Below are positions 1-7,078 of a stretch of 16,091 bases of DNA, piece by piece. Numbering within the stretch: position 1 is the first letter of the stretch; each line of letters begins with the position of its first letter. Where the stretch lies: NCBI GenBank assembly GCA_900770845.1, contig CAAGLS010000083.1, positions 1-16,091 on the forward strand. Direction: 5' to 3'. The notes under the pieces are model-generated. The model worked only from the letters and a program-made list of their open reading frames with translations, did not search any database and was not told the DNA's origin. Source of the stretch: an uncultured Prevotella sp. (GTDB lineage: Bacteria; Bacteroidota; Bacteroidia; Bacteroidales; Bacteroidaceae). The position numbers and the translations under genes are program-made.

Positions 1-1
1 A

Positions 2-181
2 GGCGCAACCATAGGCACGCTCTCGGCCGGTGTCATCGTGAACCACTTCTGCCGTTGGACACAGGTGGGAGACACTTCCTACCTCATGGGCGACTGGTCT
101 TCATGCTGGTTCATCTTTGCCGGCTACGCCTTGGTGGTGGCCGTGAGCTTCTGGCTGATGTTCAAGCATGACGCGAAATAA
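2..181 (+). CDS. nupG: Nucleoside permease, MFS NupG/XapB-like (3' end only)
   Basis: This is the C-terminal 59 residues of a membrane transporter whose start lies before the window. The reading frame opens at base 2 and ends at the TAA at 179-181. It reads GATIGTLSAG, then NHFC, then a DWSSCWFIFAGYALVVAVSF stretch that forms the last membrane helix, and ends in a short basic tail. The DWS..W.IFA.YALVVA pattern is what I recognise from the NupG-type nucleoside:H+ symporters of Bacteroidetes, which import nucleosides across the inner membrane. The next gene begins within or just after its stop, so the two are probably co-transcribed. With only about one seventh of the protein visible, the family call rests on this tail. 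Another MFS sugar or nucleoside permease is the main alternative. Confidence 0.72.
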   Translation, partial: GATIGTLSAGVIVNHFCRWTQVGDTSYLMGDWSSCWFIFAGYALVVAVSFWLMFKHDAK

Positions 182-188
182 ACACGGA

Positions 189-755
189 ATGAATAAGACC
201 CGACTTATACTGAAAGGAACCGCCAAACTGGAGGGAAGTGAGGACCTGCATCTCATCTTCCTCACCGACGCCGACCAGACGCGCCAGCTCACGATGACCT
301 GCGACAAGCACATCAACCACGAGCTGGGGCTGAGGCTCACGCGGCAGTCGGTAGTGAGCCGCTGTCTGCCCGAGGCGCTTGTGCAGATGCTGCGCTATGC
401 CGGAAGAGAGAACTTCGAGATTTTCTTCTATGGCGTCAACGAGGGACAGTACGACTGTATGCTCTTCGACATGGACAGCCTCGACACCGTGAACCTCAGG
501 GCCAGCGACGGCGTTTTGCTCTCGGTGGTTGCCGACATACCTCTTTATATTGACACCGCTCTTTTCAGGAGGCAGAGTACGCCCCTGTCGAAAGACGGCG
601 CCACGAGCATAGCCATGCCGGCCAACATCGCCTCGGAGGAGATGCTGCAGATGGCACTCAAGAATGCCGTGGAAAGGGAGGACTACGAGCTGGCCTCGCA
701 GCTGCGCGACGAACTCAACCGCCGTAAACACGACCAAAGCAACGAACAACAATGA
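189..755 (+). CDS. Divergent bifunctional-nuclease (BFN/DUF151) domain protein with C-terminal UVR motif
   Basis: This is a predicted soluble cytoplasmic protein of 188 residues. Residues 1-125 fit the BFN fold: the segment ASDGVLLSVVADIPLYID (about 105-122) corresponds to the conserved RPSDAIALALR..PIYV core, and GQYDCMLFDM (87-96) to the preceding strand. Residues 153-180 (MLQMALKNAVEREDYELASQ followed by LRDELNRRK) form a UvrB/UvrC-type helical hairpin. Bacteroidetes BFN proteins commonly have this two-part layout at about 190 residues. Some BFN proteins have reported nuclease activity, but the function here is not established. The conserved Arg-Pro is replaced by Arg-Ala, and the N-terminal half is less like the family. 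An in-frame ATG at 168 would add seven residues (MTRNKHG) and overlap the permease gene. The ATG at 189 is preferred because MNK starts the conserved region, but this is not certain. The stop overlaps the next start as ATGA. Confidence 0.78.
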   Translation: MNKTRLILKGTAKLEGSEDLHLIFLTDADQTRQLTMTCDKHINHELGLRLTRQSVVSRCLPEALVQMLRYAGRENFEIFFYGVNEGQYDCMLFDMDSLDTVNLRASDGVLLSVVADIPLYIDTALFRRQSTPLSKDGATSIAMPANIASEEMLQMALKNAVEREDYELASQLRDELNRRKHDQSNEQQ

Positions 756-1483
756 AGGAACGACACTACTTCTTCGTACCCAATGCCGCCGACGCGCAGG
801 AACTGCCCGCCGACGAGGCCAAGCACGCCCTGCGTGTGCTGCGCGTCAAGGCGGGCGACACGCTTTGGCTCATGGACGGGAAGGGAAGATTCTACGAAGC
901 CGAGGCCACCATCACCAACAACAAGCACTGCTTCTACCAATTGCGCCAATCGCTGACGGAGGAGAAGGCGTGGGCCGGCAACATCCACTTGGCCATCGCC
1001 CCAACGAAGATGATGGAGCGCATGGAGTGGATGGCTGAGAAAGCCACTGAAGTGGGCATGGACAGGCTGACCTTCCTCGACTGTCGGTTCTCAGAGCGCA
1101 AGACCATAAGGACCGACCGCGTGGACAACATCGTGGTGGCGGCAGTGAAGCAGAGCCGCAAACCCTTCAAACCCATGGTGGAGGGGATGACCCGCTTCGC
1201 CGACTTCATGGCCCAGCCCCGCGGGGGAAGGCTCTTCATCGCCCATTGCTATGAGGAGGTGGAGCGGCGCGACCTGTTCTGCGAGTTGCAACAAACAGAC
1301 AAGAATGAAGACATCACCGTCATGGTAGGGCCGGAGGGCGACTTCGCGATAGACGAAGTGCGCGCGGCGGTGGATGCGGGAGCCGTGAGCGTGTCGTTGG
1401 GACAGGCCCGGCTCCGCACGGAGACCGCTGGACTGATGGCCGTGGCCATAGCACAACTGACAAAACGTAAACCAACAGCATGA
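752..1483 (+). CDS. rsmE: 16S rRNA (uracil-1498-N3)-methyltransferase RsmE
   Basis: RsmE is a SPOUT-class methyltransferase that uses S-adenosylmethionine to methylate N3 of U1498 in the decoding region of 16S rRNA. The 243 residues match the usual length. The N-terminal PUA-like part carries HALRVLRVKAGD (about 25-36). The catalytic SPOUT domain carries EKATEVG (96-102), the QSRK stretch (134-137), the knot-loop motif GPEGDF (193-198) and LGQARLRTETAG (216-227), which form the cofactor-binding trefoil knot. All family hallmarks are present and nothing looks truncated. The start ATG overlaps the upstream stop (ATGA at 752-755), and its own stop overlaps the next ATG in the same way (1480-1483). 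The gene therefore sits inside a translationally coupled run. Confidence 0.96.
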   Translation: MKERHYFFVPNAADAQELPADEAKHALRVLRVKAGDTLWLMDGKGRFYEAEATITNNKHCFYQLRQSLTEEKAWAGNIHLAIAPTKMMERMEWMAEKATEVGMDRLTFLDCRFSERKTIRTDRVDNIVVAAVKQSRKPFKPMVEGMTRFADFMAQPRGGRLFIAHCYEEVERRDLFCELQQTDKNEDITVMVGPEGDFAIDEVRAAVDAGAVSVSLGQARLRTETAGLMAVAIAQLTKRKPTA

Positions 1484-2790
1484 GAACAAAACTGAAATCA
1501 TTCATCGCCTGGTGCTTTGTGGGCTTGTCGGCGCTCGTCTCACTCGCCTCCTGCTCCGCCGACAGCTATGTCAATGCCATTCCCTCTGACGTGACGGCCT
1601 TGTTGGCTGTCGCCAGTCCCAAGTCGTTCATCGACTACAAGGGAATAGACATGGGTTCCGACGTGTATCTCTTCGAGGACGCCGACGGCAACTTGGGTGC
1701 CTGCGTGAGCCTGAGCGACGGCGATGAGCTGGAAAAATACTTCGACGAGCAGTCCGGCAAAGGCGTGTGCGGCAAGGTGGAGAAAAAGCGGGGCTTCCGC
1801 TTCACCCTCCTCTCGAACGGTTTCTTGGCTGGATTCTCCGACAATGCCCTGCTGTTGATGGGCCCGATGGTGGAGGCCGACAAGGCAGAATACATCAACC
1901 GCATGGCCAAGCTCCTGAAGCAGGATGAGGGCCAAGGCGTGAGGAGCAGCCGTATTTATGAGACCTTGGACACCATCGACGCTCCCATGCGGCTTGTAGC
2001 CCGCGTCGACGCGCTGCCTGAGCAGTTTGTCACTCCTTTCATGCTTGGTGCGCCGAAGACGGCCTCAGCCTCGCAGGTCTATGTGGCGGCGAGGATGAGA
2101 AGCCAAGACGGCGTGCTCGACATGCGGGGCCACACCTTCTCCATGAACAAGGAGGTGGAACAGGCACTGCGTAAGGCCGATGGCATATACCGTACCATCA
2201 AGGGACGATATGTGGGCAGCATGCCCCAGGAAGCCATGTTGGGACTCTTCGTCAATGTGGATGGAACCAAGTTCATCAACATCATGCGCGACAACCAGGG
2301 CTTGCAGGCCATGCTGGCCGGCATCAACCGTGCCATCGACATGGACAACATCATCAAGAGCGTGAATGGCGACATGTCGATTGTGGTGCCATCCTATTCG
2401 CCCGACCGCCTGCAGATTTCCATGGCGGCAGAGCTTGCCAACAGCAACTGGCTTTCCGACGTGGGCTATTGGAAACAGAGCACGCCGGCGGGAAGCACGA
2501 TTGCCGACTGGGGAAAGAACTCCTACATCTTCTCCGACGGCAAGACCACCTACTGCTTCGGTGTCACCGACGACCTGCAATACTACAGCGGGGGCAGTCA
2601 GGAGACGGCTGCCAACTCCATCAAGCCCTCCGTGGCGCCCCTGCCCGACAATATGCAGAAGATGATTCGGGGGCAGAAGCTTGTGATGGTGGTCAACCTC
2701 AACTTGCTTAGTGGCAAGCAGGGGAGCGTGGTGCAGGCCCTGAAACCCATCTTGGGCAATGTGGGCAAAATCATGTACCGCCTGGAATAA
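1480..2790 (+). CDS. DUF4836-like lipoprotein
   Basis: This is a 436-residue exported lipoprotein. The N-terminus has basic residues, a hydrophobic stretch and the lipobox LASC with Cys25 as the lipidation site. The mature start SADSYVNAIPSDVTALLAVA resembles the opening of Bacteroidetes DUF4836 proteins (Y.N.IP.DA.AV..), which is the basis for the family call. The rest is a mixed alpha/beta sequence without recognisable catalytic motifs, and the protein is somewhat shorter than the DUF4836 proteins I know. No function is established for the family. Its place between rsmE and an ABC transporter pair suggests, but does not show, an envelope role. It overlaps rsmE by four bases. Only 27 A/T-rich bases separate it from the ATPase gene, so all of these are probably one operon. 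Confidence 0.75.
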   Translation: MRTKLKSFIAWCFVGLSALVSLASCSADSYVNAIPSDVTALLAVASPKSFIDYKGIDMGSDVYLFEDADGNLGACVSLSDGDELEKYFDEQSGKGVCGKVEKKRGFRFTLLSNGFLAGFSDNALLLMGPMVEADKAEYINRMAKLLKQDEGQGVRSSRIYETLDTIDAPMRLVARVDALPEQFVTPFMLGAPKTASASQVYVAARMRSQDGVLDMRGHTFSMNKEVEQALRKADGIYRTIKGRYVGSMPQEAMLGLFVNVDGTKFINIMRDNQGLQAMLAGINRAIDMDNIIKSVNGDMSIVVPSYSPDRLQISMAAELANSNWLSDVGYWKQSTPAGSTIADWGKNSYIFSDGKTTYCFGVTDDLQYYSGGSQETAANSIKPSVAPLPDNMQKMIRGQKLVMVVNLNLLSGKQGSVVQALKPILGNVGKIMYRLE

Positions 2791-2817
2791 TTCATCATTC
2801 TATATAATAAGGAAACA

Positions 2818-3462
2818 ATGGAGAGCATAACGTTTCATTCCGTGCTGCCTCAGGTCTTCGCCCAACAGCCCGACCTGCAGTCGGAGATATGGAACAAGGA
2901 CGTGACTTTCGAGAAGGGACACCTCTATCTGGTAGAAGCCGACTCGGGCAAAGGCAAGAGTACCTTTTGCAGCTATATCCTCGGCTATCGCCACGACTAT
3001 GCCGGCGAGGTGAGGTTTGACGACCGCGACACACGCGGCTTCAAGGTCGGCGAGTGGGTGGAGATACGCATGCGCCACGTGGCCTTCCTCTTCCAAGAGC
3101 TTCGCCTCTTCCCTGAGCTTTCGGCCTACGAGAACGTGAAGATCAAGAACGACTTGGCTGGAGGGAAGAGCCGCGAGGAGATTCTCGACTGGTTTGGGCG
3201 CTTGGGCATAGCCGACAAGGTCGACCAAAAGGTGGGCCTTATGTCGTTTGGCCAGCAGCAGCGCGTGGCCATGATGCGCGCCTTGGTGCAGCCCTTCGAC
3301 TTCATCCTTGCCGACGAACCCATCAGCCATCTCGACGACAACAACTCGCGCATCATGGGACAAATTATGATGGAGGAAGCCCGCAGGCAGGGAGCTGGGG
3401 TGATCGTGACCAGCATCGGCAAGCACATCGACTTAGACTATGAAAGGACATTGAGACTATGA
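2818..3462 (+). CDS. ABC transporter ATP-binding protein, LolD/MacB-like, with non-consensus motifs
   Basis: This 214-residue nucleotide-binding subunit presumably works with the permease encoded directly downstream, since the two genes overlap by four bases. Visible motifs are Walker A ADSGKGKST (41-49), the Q-loop with Gln93 in FLFQELRLFPELSAYENV, the signature MSFGQQQRV (142-150), Walker B FILADEP (162-168) and the D-loop SHLDD. Three positions are unusual. The first Walker A glycine is Ala41, the signature is SFGQ instead of SGGQ, and the place of the switch histidine reads VTS (Ser199) with a His only at 203. The motif spacing and short length fit the LolD/FtsE/MacB branch that serves FtsX-type permeases. 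From memory, similar deviations occur in related Bacteroidetes ATPases, so this looks like a divergent subfamily and not a decayed gene. The substrate is unknown. Confidence 0.88.
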   Translation: MESITFHSVLPQVFAQQPDLQSEIWNKDVTFEKGHLYLVEADSGKGKSTFCSYILGYRHDYAGEVRFDDRDTRGFKVGEWVEIRMRHVAFLFQELRLFPELSAYENVKIKNDLAGGKSREEILDWFGRLGIADKVDQKVGLMSFGQQQRVAMMRALVQPFDFILADEPISHLDDNNSRIMGQIMMEEARRQGAGVIVTSIGKHIDLDYERTLRL

Positions 3463-4658
3463 ATTTGGTTTGGAAACTATTGCGCCAGCACGTCAGCGTG
3501 CCTCAGTTTGCCGGCTTCTTCTTCGCCAATCTCTTCGGCATGCTCATCGTGCTGTTGGGCTATCAGTTCTATCGCGATGTCATACCCGTCTTCACCTCTG
3601 ACGACAGCTTCATGAAGAGCGACTATCTGATTGTCAACAAGAAGATTGGCACCGCCTCGGCTTTCTCGGGCCGCTCCAATGCCTTCAGCGCGGGGGAGAT
3701 AGACGACTTGAGGGCGCAGCCCTTTGCCAAGACAGTGGGCAAGTTCACCTCCATTGAATACAAGGCCGAGGCCACGATGGGCGTGAACGGACAGCAGGTG
3801 CTCAACTCCGAAATCTCCTTTGAGAGCATCCCCGACACCTTTGTCGAATCCAAGGGCGACCTTTGGCACTGGAAAGAGGGCGACGATGTCGTGCCGGTGA
3901 TTCTGCCCCGCACCTACATCACGATGTACAACTTCGGCTTCGCCCAGAGCCATTCTCTTCCCAAGCTCAGCGAGGGACTGATGGGAATGATTGACATGAA
4001 AATCTTTGTCCACGGCAATGGCCGCCGGGGAGAGTTCAAAGGCAGGGTGATAGGGTTCTCCAATAGGTTGAGTTCCATTCTCGTGCCACAGTCGTTCATG
4101 GACTGGAGCAACCGCCTTTACGCCCCCAACGAGCACAGCGACCCCACGCGGCTTATCATTAGTGTGGGCAACCCCGCCAACCAGGACATCACAAAATATC
4201 TCGACAGCAAACGCTATGAGGTGGAGGACGACAAGCTCGACGCGGAGAAGACCACCTACTTCCTGCGCATGACGGTCACGATGGTGATGGCCGTTGGGCT
4301 GGTGATTTCGCTCTTGAGCTTCTACATCCTCATGTTGAGCATCTACCTGTTGGTGCAGAAAAACTCCTCCAAGCTTGAGACGCTCCTGCTCATCGGCTAT
4401 TCGCCCGGTCGAGTGGCGCGCCCCTACGAGCTGCTCACCATCGGACTGAATCTCCTCGTGCTGTTGATCACTCTGGTGGCCTTGTTTTTCATCCGAGGCT
4501 ACTATATGGATGTCATCATCACCCTCTTCCCCGAGATTGACGACGGCTCCATGCTGCCCGCCCTGTCGTTGGGTCTGTGCCTGTTCGTGCTGGTCTCGTG
4601 TATGAACGTGCTTGCCATCCGCCACAAGATTGTCAACATCTGGAAGCGCAAGGAGTAG
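3459..4658 (+). CDS. ABC transporter permease, FtsX/MacB-like
   Basis: This is a 399-residue inner-membrane subunit with one N-terminal helix (about 17-38), a large extracytoplasmic domain (about 40-268) and three C-terminal helices (about 272-298, 328-346, 365-387). That is the four-helix topology of FtsX/MacB/LolE permeases. The loop QKNSSKLETLLLIGYSPGRV between the second and third helices matches the coupling region of FtsX domains (Lys/Glu-Leu-Leu-Leu-Ile-Gly). The periplasmic part contains VPVILPRTYI and SSILVPQSFMDW, which read like MacB periplasmic-core sequence. The gene overlaps the ATPase gene by four bases and ends 54 bases before the histidine kinase gene. Possible roles include lipoprotein or peptide handling, or transmembrane mechanical signalling. 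The sequence does not decide between them. Confidence 0.85.
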   Translation: MNLVWKLLRQHVSVPQFAGFFFANLFGMLIVLLGYQFYRDVIPVFTSDDSFMKSDYLIVNKKIGTASAFSGRSNAFSAGEIDDLRAQPFAKTVGKFTSIEYKAEATMGVNGQQVLNSEISFESIPDTFVESKGDLWHWKEGDDVVPVILPRTYITMYNFGFAQSHSLPKLSEGLMGMIDMKIFVHGNGRRGEFKGRVIGFSNRLSSILVPQSFMDWSNRLYAPNEHSDPTRLIISVGNPANQDITKYLDSKRYEVEDDKLDAEKTTYFLRMTVTMVMAVGLVISLLSFYILMLSIYLLVQKNSSKLETLLLIGYSPGRVARPYELLTIGLNLLVLLITLVALFFIRGYYMDVIITLFPEIDDGSMLPALSLGLCLFVLVSCMNVLAIRHKIVNIWKRKE

Positions 4659-4673
4659 TATGGGAACCGTCCA

Positions 4674-4685
4674 AGGAATGTTCCT
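4674..4685. promoter_or_regulatory. Small inverted repeat ahead of the histidine kinase gene
   Basis: AGGAA TG TTCCT is a perfect five-base dyad in the 54-base gap between the permease and kinase genes. It could be an operator half-site pair. Read on the minus strand it contains CATTCC, also found in the 6472-6503 direct repeat. No convincing TAnnTTTG promoter element is visible in the gap, so the kinase genes may depend on read-through. A short dyad like this can easily occur by chance. Confidence 0.25.
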
Positions 4686-4712
4686 ATAAATAAACAGTGA
4701 TTTGTATCGCCC

Positions 4713-5732
4713 ATGTCTTATAAGAGCAAGACCATATTATTTCCGCTGTTGGCAATCTTCGGCTACTACGTTTTCTTTCAGGCGTTCTACGACATGATTG
4801 CCTATCACGAGATATTGCCCTTTCAAGACATGGGTGAGCTGTTATTGTCGGTTGCTCTCAATTTTCCTCCCATTCTGCTCACCTTTGTCCTTTGTATTTG
4901 TGTAGTCCGGACGAAGATGCCCCTAACCAAGTTGAAGTTGCTGCTGGACTTTGTATTCTGCGTGTTAGGACTGGTGGCAATCAATTTTTTTATCGTCCGT
5001 CAGATCTTCTGGGCGGGATTCGGACACATTGATTGGGCAGGGACAGTGTTTAATCTGGTGATTATCTTCCTCGCTGTTGAGGTTTACTTCTATCATGTCA
5101 ACTATATGCGTCAGATTAGAGCCACCGAAGAACAACGCCGGATGGCCATCGAGTATCGCTACGAAGCCTTGCGCTCTCAGTTCAGCCCCCATTTCCTCTT
5201 CAACTCGCTCAATATCCTCTATGCCCTTATCGGCGAAGGTCGCCCAAAGGCCCGGATGTTTGTGGAGAAGTTGGGCAAGATCTATCAATACGTTCTCTTT
5301 CATCAAGAACAGGAGACCATTGCGCTTGAAGATGAAATGAAGTTTGTCAGGACTTTCGTCGAAATTCTCAAGATTCGTTATGATGATGCCTTTCAACTTG
5401 TAGTAGAGGATGAAGAGAATGTGGGCAGTCAGAAGATAATTCCCTTTTCCTTGCAACTTCTCGTGGAGAATGTAGTGAAGCACAACGTCGTTTCAGCAGT
5501 TCATCCCATGACGGCTGTGCTCACTATAGGCTCAGATGGCCTCACCTTGACGAATTCCATTCAAAAGCGAATTTCAGAACCCGTTTCTTCCCGTGTGGGA
5601 CTCAGATATCTGCAAAAGCTTTATCACAACCACGGCTGTGATTTGCGCTATGGCGCAGAGGGCGAAACCTTCACAGTGCAAGTTCCATTTATCCGTTCAG
5701 AAAACAATGAAATACGCCATAATAGAGAATGA
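4713..5732 (+). CDS. LytS-type sensor histidine kinase
   Basis: This 339-residue membrane sensor would autophosphorylate on histidine and pass the phosphate to the response regulator encoded next to it. The N-terminal 130 residues contain about four hydrophobic segments (roughly 8-28, 42-65, 76-98, 108-128) and no periplasmic domain of any size, so it may sense a membrane or lipid-associated signal. A short linker (131-150) leads to the His_kinase (PF06580) motif LRSQFSPHFLFNSLN with phospho-acceptor His160. The ATPase domain carries LQLLVENVVKHN (N-box, Asn253) and a short G-box RVGLRYLQKLY (294-304). This is the compact kinase type paired with LytTR regulators in Bacteroidetes. The 3' end overlaps the regulator gene by 26 bases. 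Its base composition is less GC-rich than that of the genes upstream. The signal is unknown. Confidence 0.92.
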   Translation: MSYKSKTILFPLLAIFGYYVFFQAFYDMIAYHEILPFQDMGELLLSVALNFPPILLTFVLCICVVRTKMPLTKLKLLLDFVFCVLGLVAINFFIVRQIFWAGFGHIDWAGTVFNLVIIFLAVEVYFYHVNYMRQIRATEEQRRMAIEYRYEALRSQFSPHFLFNSLNILYALIGEGRPKARMFVEKLGKIYQYVLFHQEQETIALEDEMKFVRTFVEILKIRYDDAFQLVVEDEENVGSQKIIPFSLQLLVENVVKHNVVSAVHPMTAVLTIGSDGLTLTNSIQKRISEPVSSRVGLRYLQKLYHNHGCDLRYGAEGETFTVQVPFIRSENNEIRHNRE

Positions 5733-6468
5733 GCGGTACGCCCGCGAGAATCTTCAGCAAATCGTCAGTCGCCTGCGCCCTACATGGCAACTGACGTTTA
5801 CGGCCGTGTCTGTGGAAGAGAGTGTAGCTTGTCTCAAGCAGCATTCTGATGCCAAACTGCTCTTCTTGGATGTGGAATTGGTCGACGGAAACTGTTTTGA
5901 CATTCTCCATTCGGTCAAGATAGAGATTCCCGTGATCTTCACTACAGCCTACAACCAGTATGCGTTGCAGGCTTTCCAACTCAACAGCGTTGACTATCTG
6001 CTCAAGCCCATAACTCAGTCGAGCGTAGAGGTGGCTCTGAACAAGCTGGAGTCGCTCAGCAGCCATCTGCCCCGCGATTATCGGCCTTTGGTCGAAAGTG
6101 TCAAGACGGGTACCCGTAACCGCATCATGGTCACGAGTGGTGACAATTATTCTTTCTTGTCGGTAGATCAGATAGCATGGTTCGTGAGCGAGGGAAAATA
6201 TGTAGGGGTGATACAACGCGATGGACGTCACCGCATGACAGACTTTGCCAATCTTCAGGAAGTGGCAGACCAACTCAATCCTGAGGATTTTTTCCATTTG
6301 GCGCGCAACATAGTGTCATCCATTCATAGTGTGGTCAAAGTGAGTAAGTTCTTCACCGGGAGATTGAAGGTGACATTGCGTGCTGGAGATGTTGAGGAGC
6401 AAATCCTGGTGAGTGCAGCCCGTAGGAAGGAATTCCTGAATTGGCTTGGAGGGAAAAAGAGCGATTAG
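5707..6468 (+). CDS. LytTR-family response regulator
   Basis: This 253-residue DNA-binding regulator is the partner of the overlapping kinase gene. The receiver domain (1-120) has phospho-acceptor Asp55 in LLFLDVEL, the switch threonines in VIFTTAYNQYA (79/80) and Lys100 in DYLLKPI. The acidic pocket reads IIENER, so Glu7 and Glu9 replace the usual Asp-Asp or Asp-Glu pair. The LytTR DNA-binding domain covers about 145-250: NRIMVTSGDNYSFLSVDQIA, then a conserved strand-loop region ending in ARNIVSSIHSVVKV (about 202-215) and ILVSAARRKEFLNWL. The frame is open upstream to 5593, but MKYAIIENERYAREN is the conserved receiver start and gives the expected length, so ATG 5707 is chosen. LytTR proteins bind paired direct repeats about two helical turns apart, and such a repeat begins four bases after this gene's stop. 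Confidence 0.93.
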   Translation: MKYAIIENERYARENLQQIVSRLRPTWQLTFTAVSVEESVACLKQHSDAKLLFLDVELVDGNCFDILHSVKIEIPVIFTTAYNQYALQAFQLNSVDYLLKPITQSSVEVALNKLESLSSHLPRDYRPLVESVKTGTRNRIMVTSGDNYSFLSVDQIAWFVSEGKYVGVIQRDGRHRMTDFANLQEVADQLNPEDFFHLARNIVSSIHSVVKVSKFFTGRLKVTLRAGDVEEQILVSAARRKEFLNWLGGKKSD

Positions 6469-6471
6469 CCT

Positions 6472-6503
6472 TTCATTCCCTTTTTGGCCGACTTCATTCC
6501 CTT
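6472..6503 (+). promoter_or_regulatory. Exact direct repeat TTCATTCCCTT x2, 21-bp period: candidate LytTR operator
   Basis: TTCATTCCCTT occurs at 6472-6482 and again, base for base, at 6493-6503. The start-to-start distance is 21 bases, two turns of B-DNA. Both copies lie in the 121-base gap between the LytTR regulator gene and the secreted-protein genes, about 20 bases upstream of the possible -33 element. LytTR regulators are known to bind two direct repeats on one face of the helix with about this period. The assignment to the neighbouring regulator is an inference from geometry and position. Confidence 0.6.
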
Positions 6504-6524
6504 AAAATTGGAGTTGACAACTTT

Positions 6525-6560
6525 TTTGATTGTTCGTTTCTTGTTTTTTCTGTTATTTTG
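6525..6560 (+). promoter_or_regulatory. Possible Bacteroidetes-type promoter for the secreted-protein genes
   Basis: A TATTTTG at 6554-6560 resembles the TAnnTTTG -7 element but is one base short. TTTG at 6525-6528 or TTG at 6530-6532 could serve as the -33 element, the latter 21 bases away. Transcription would then begin near 6567 and leave a leader of about 20 bases before the ATG at 6590. The match is imperfect, as expected of a promoter that needs an activator bound at the direct repeat just upstream. Confidence 0.4.
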
Positions 6561-6589
6561 TGTTGGTTTAATTATTAACAAAGTAGCTT

Positions 6590-7069
6590 ATGAAGAAACG
6601 AAAATTTCTCCTTTTATTCTGTCTTTTGGCATTTTGTCCGCTTTTGGGATGGACGCAGGTGAACACCCTGATTGTGGAAAACCGAGGAGGCCAGACTACC
6701 GCTTTTGCCCTTGCCAGTTCACCTGTCGTCACTTGTGACAACGGTCAACTCACAGTGGTATCATCCGACGCAGACCTTTGTCTTCAATTGTCTGATGTGG
6801 AGAGCTATTATTTTGAGAACGGCAGTACTTCTTGTGTTGAGGATGTACAACTGTTAAGGCCTACTGTAACCGTAGCCAATGGCCGCATCCGTGTTGAGGG
6901 ACTTCAGGTCGATGACTGTGTGGCGGTGTTCACCATCGATGGCAAATGTATCAGCACCACAAAGGCCGATGCAGGCGGTATCGCAATAGTAGACAACGTG
7001 CAAGGCATGGGTGTGGTCATTGTGAAGACGCCCCGCATGAGCTTTAAAATCCAACTAAAATCTAAATAG
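6590..7069 (+). CDS. Small secreted protein with beta-rich N-terminal module and sorting-domain-like C-terminus
   Basis: This is an exported protein of 159 residues. It has a clear signal peptide (MKKRKFLLLFCLLAFCPLLG, cleavage near residues 21-23). Residues 25-77 (LIVENRGGQTTAFAL and LCLQLSDVESYYFENG) show the pattern found at the N-terminus of many Bacteroidales secreted proteins, a strand, then a ...LSDV..F turn. Residues 90-159 look like a type A sorting domain of the type IX secretion family: a variable strand, VAVFTIDGKCISTT, a Gly-rich turn, GVVIVKTPRMSFKIQLKSK. Whether this organism has type IX secretion cannot be seen here, and many Prevotella carry such tails without proven use. It is the first of three close genes that follow the two-component system. 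It could be an accessory or assembly partner of the two larger proteins. No enzyme motif is visible. Confidence 0.78.
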   Translation: MKKRKFLLLFCLLAFCPLLGWTQVNTLIVENRGGQTTAFALASSPVVTCDNGQLTVVSSDADLCLQLSDVESYYFENGSTSCVEDVQLLRPTVTVANGRIRVEGLQVDDCVAVFTIDGKCISTTKADAGGIAIVDNVQGMGVVIVKTPRMSFKIQLKSK

Positions 7070-7078
7070 CTAAACAAC

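Noticed and set aside
3477..4625. 382-codon open frame on the minus strand opposite the permease
   Set aside because: It shares the codon register of the permease gene and reads as a His/Gln-rich sequence without motifs, so it is a shadow.
5593..5706. Extended N-terminus for the response regulator
   Set aside because: The added 38 residues lie inside the kinase gene and precede the conserved receiver start. ATG 5707 gives the standard length.
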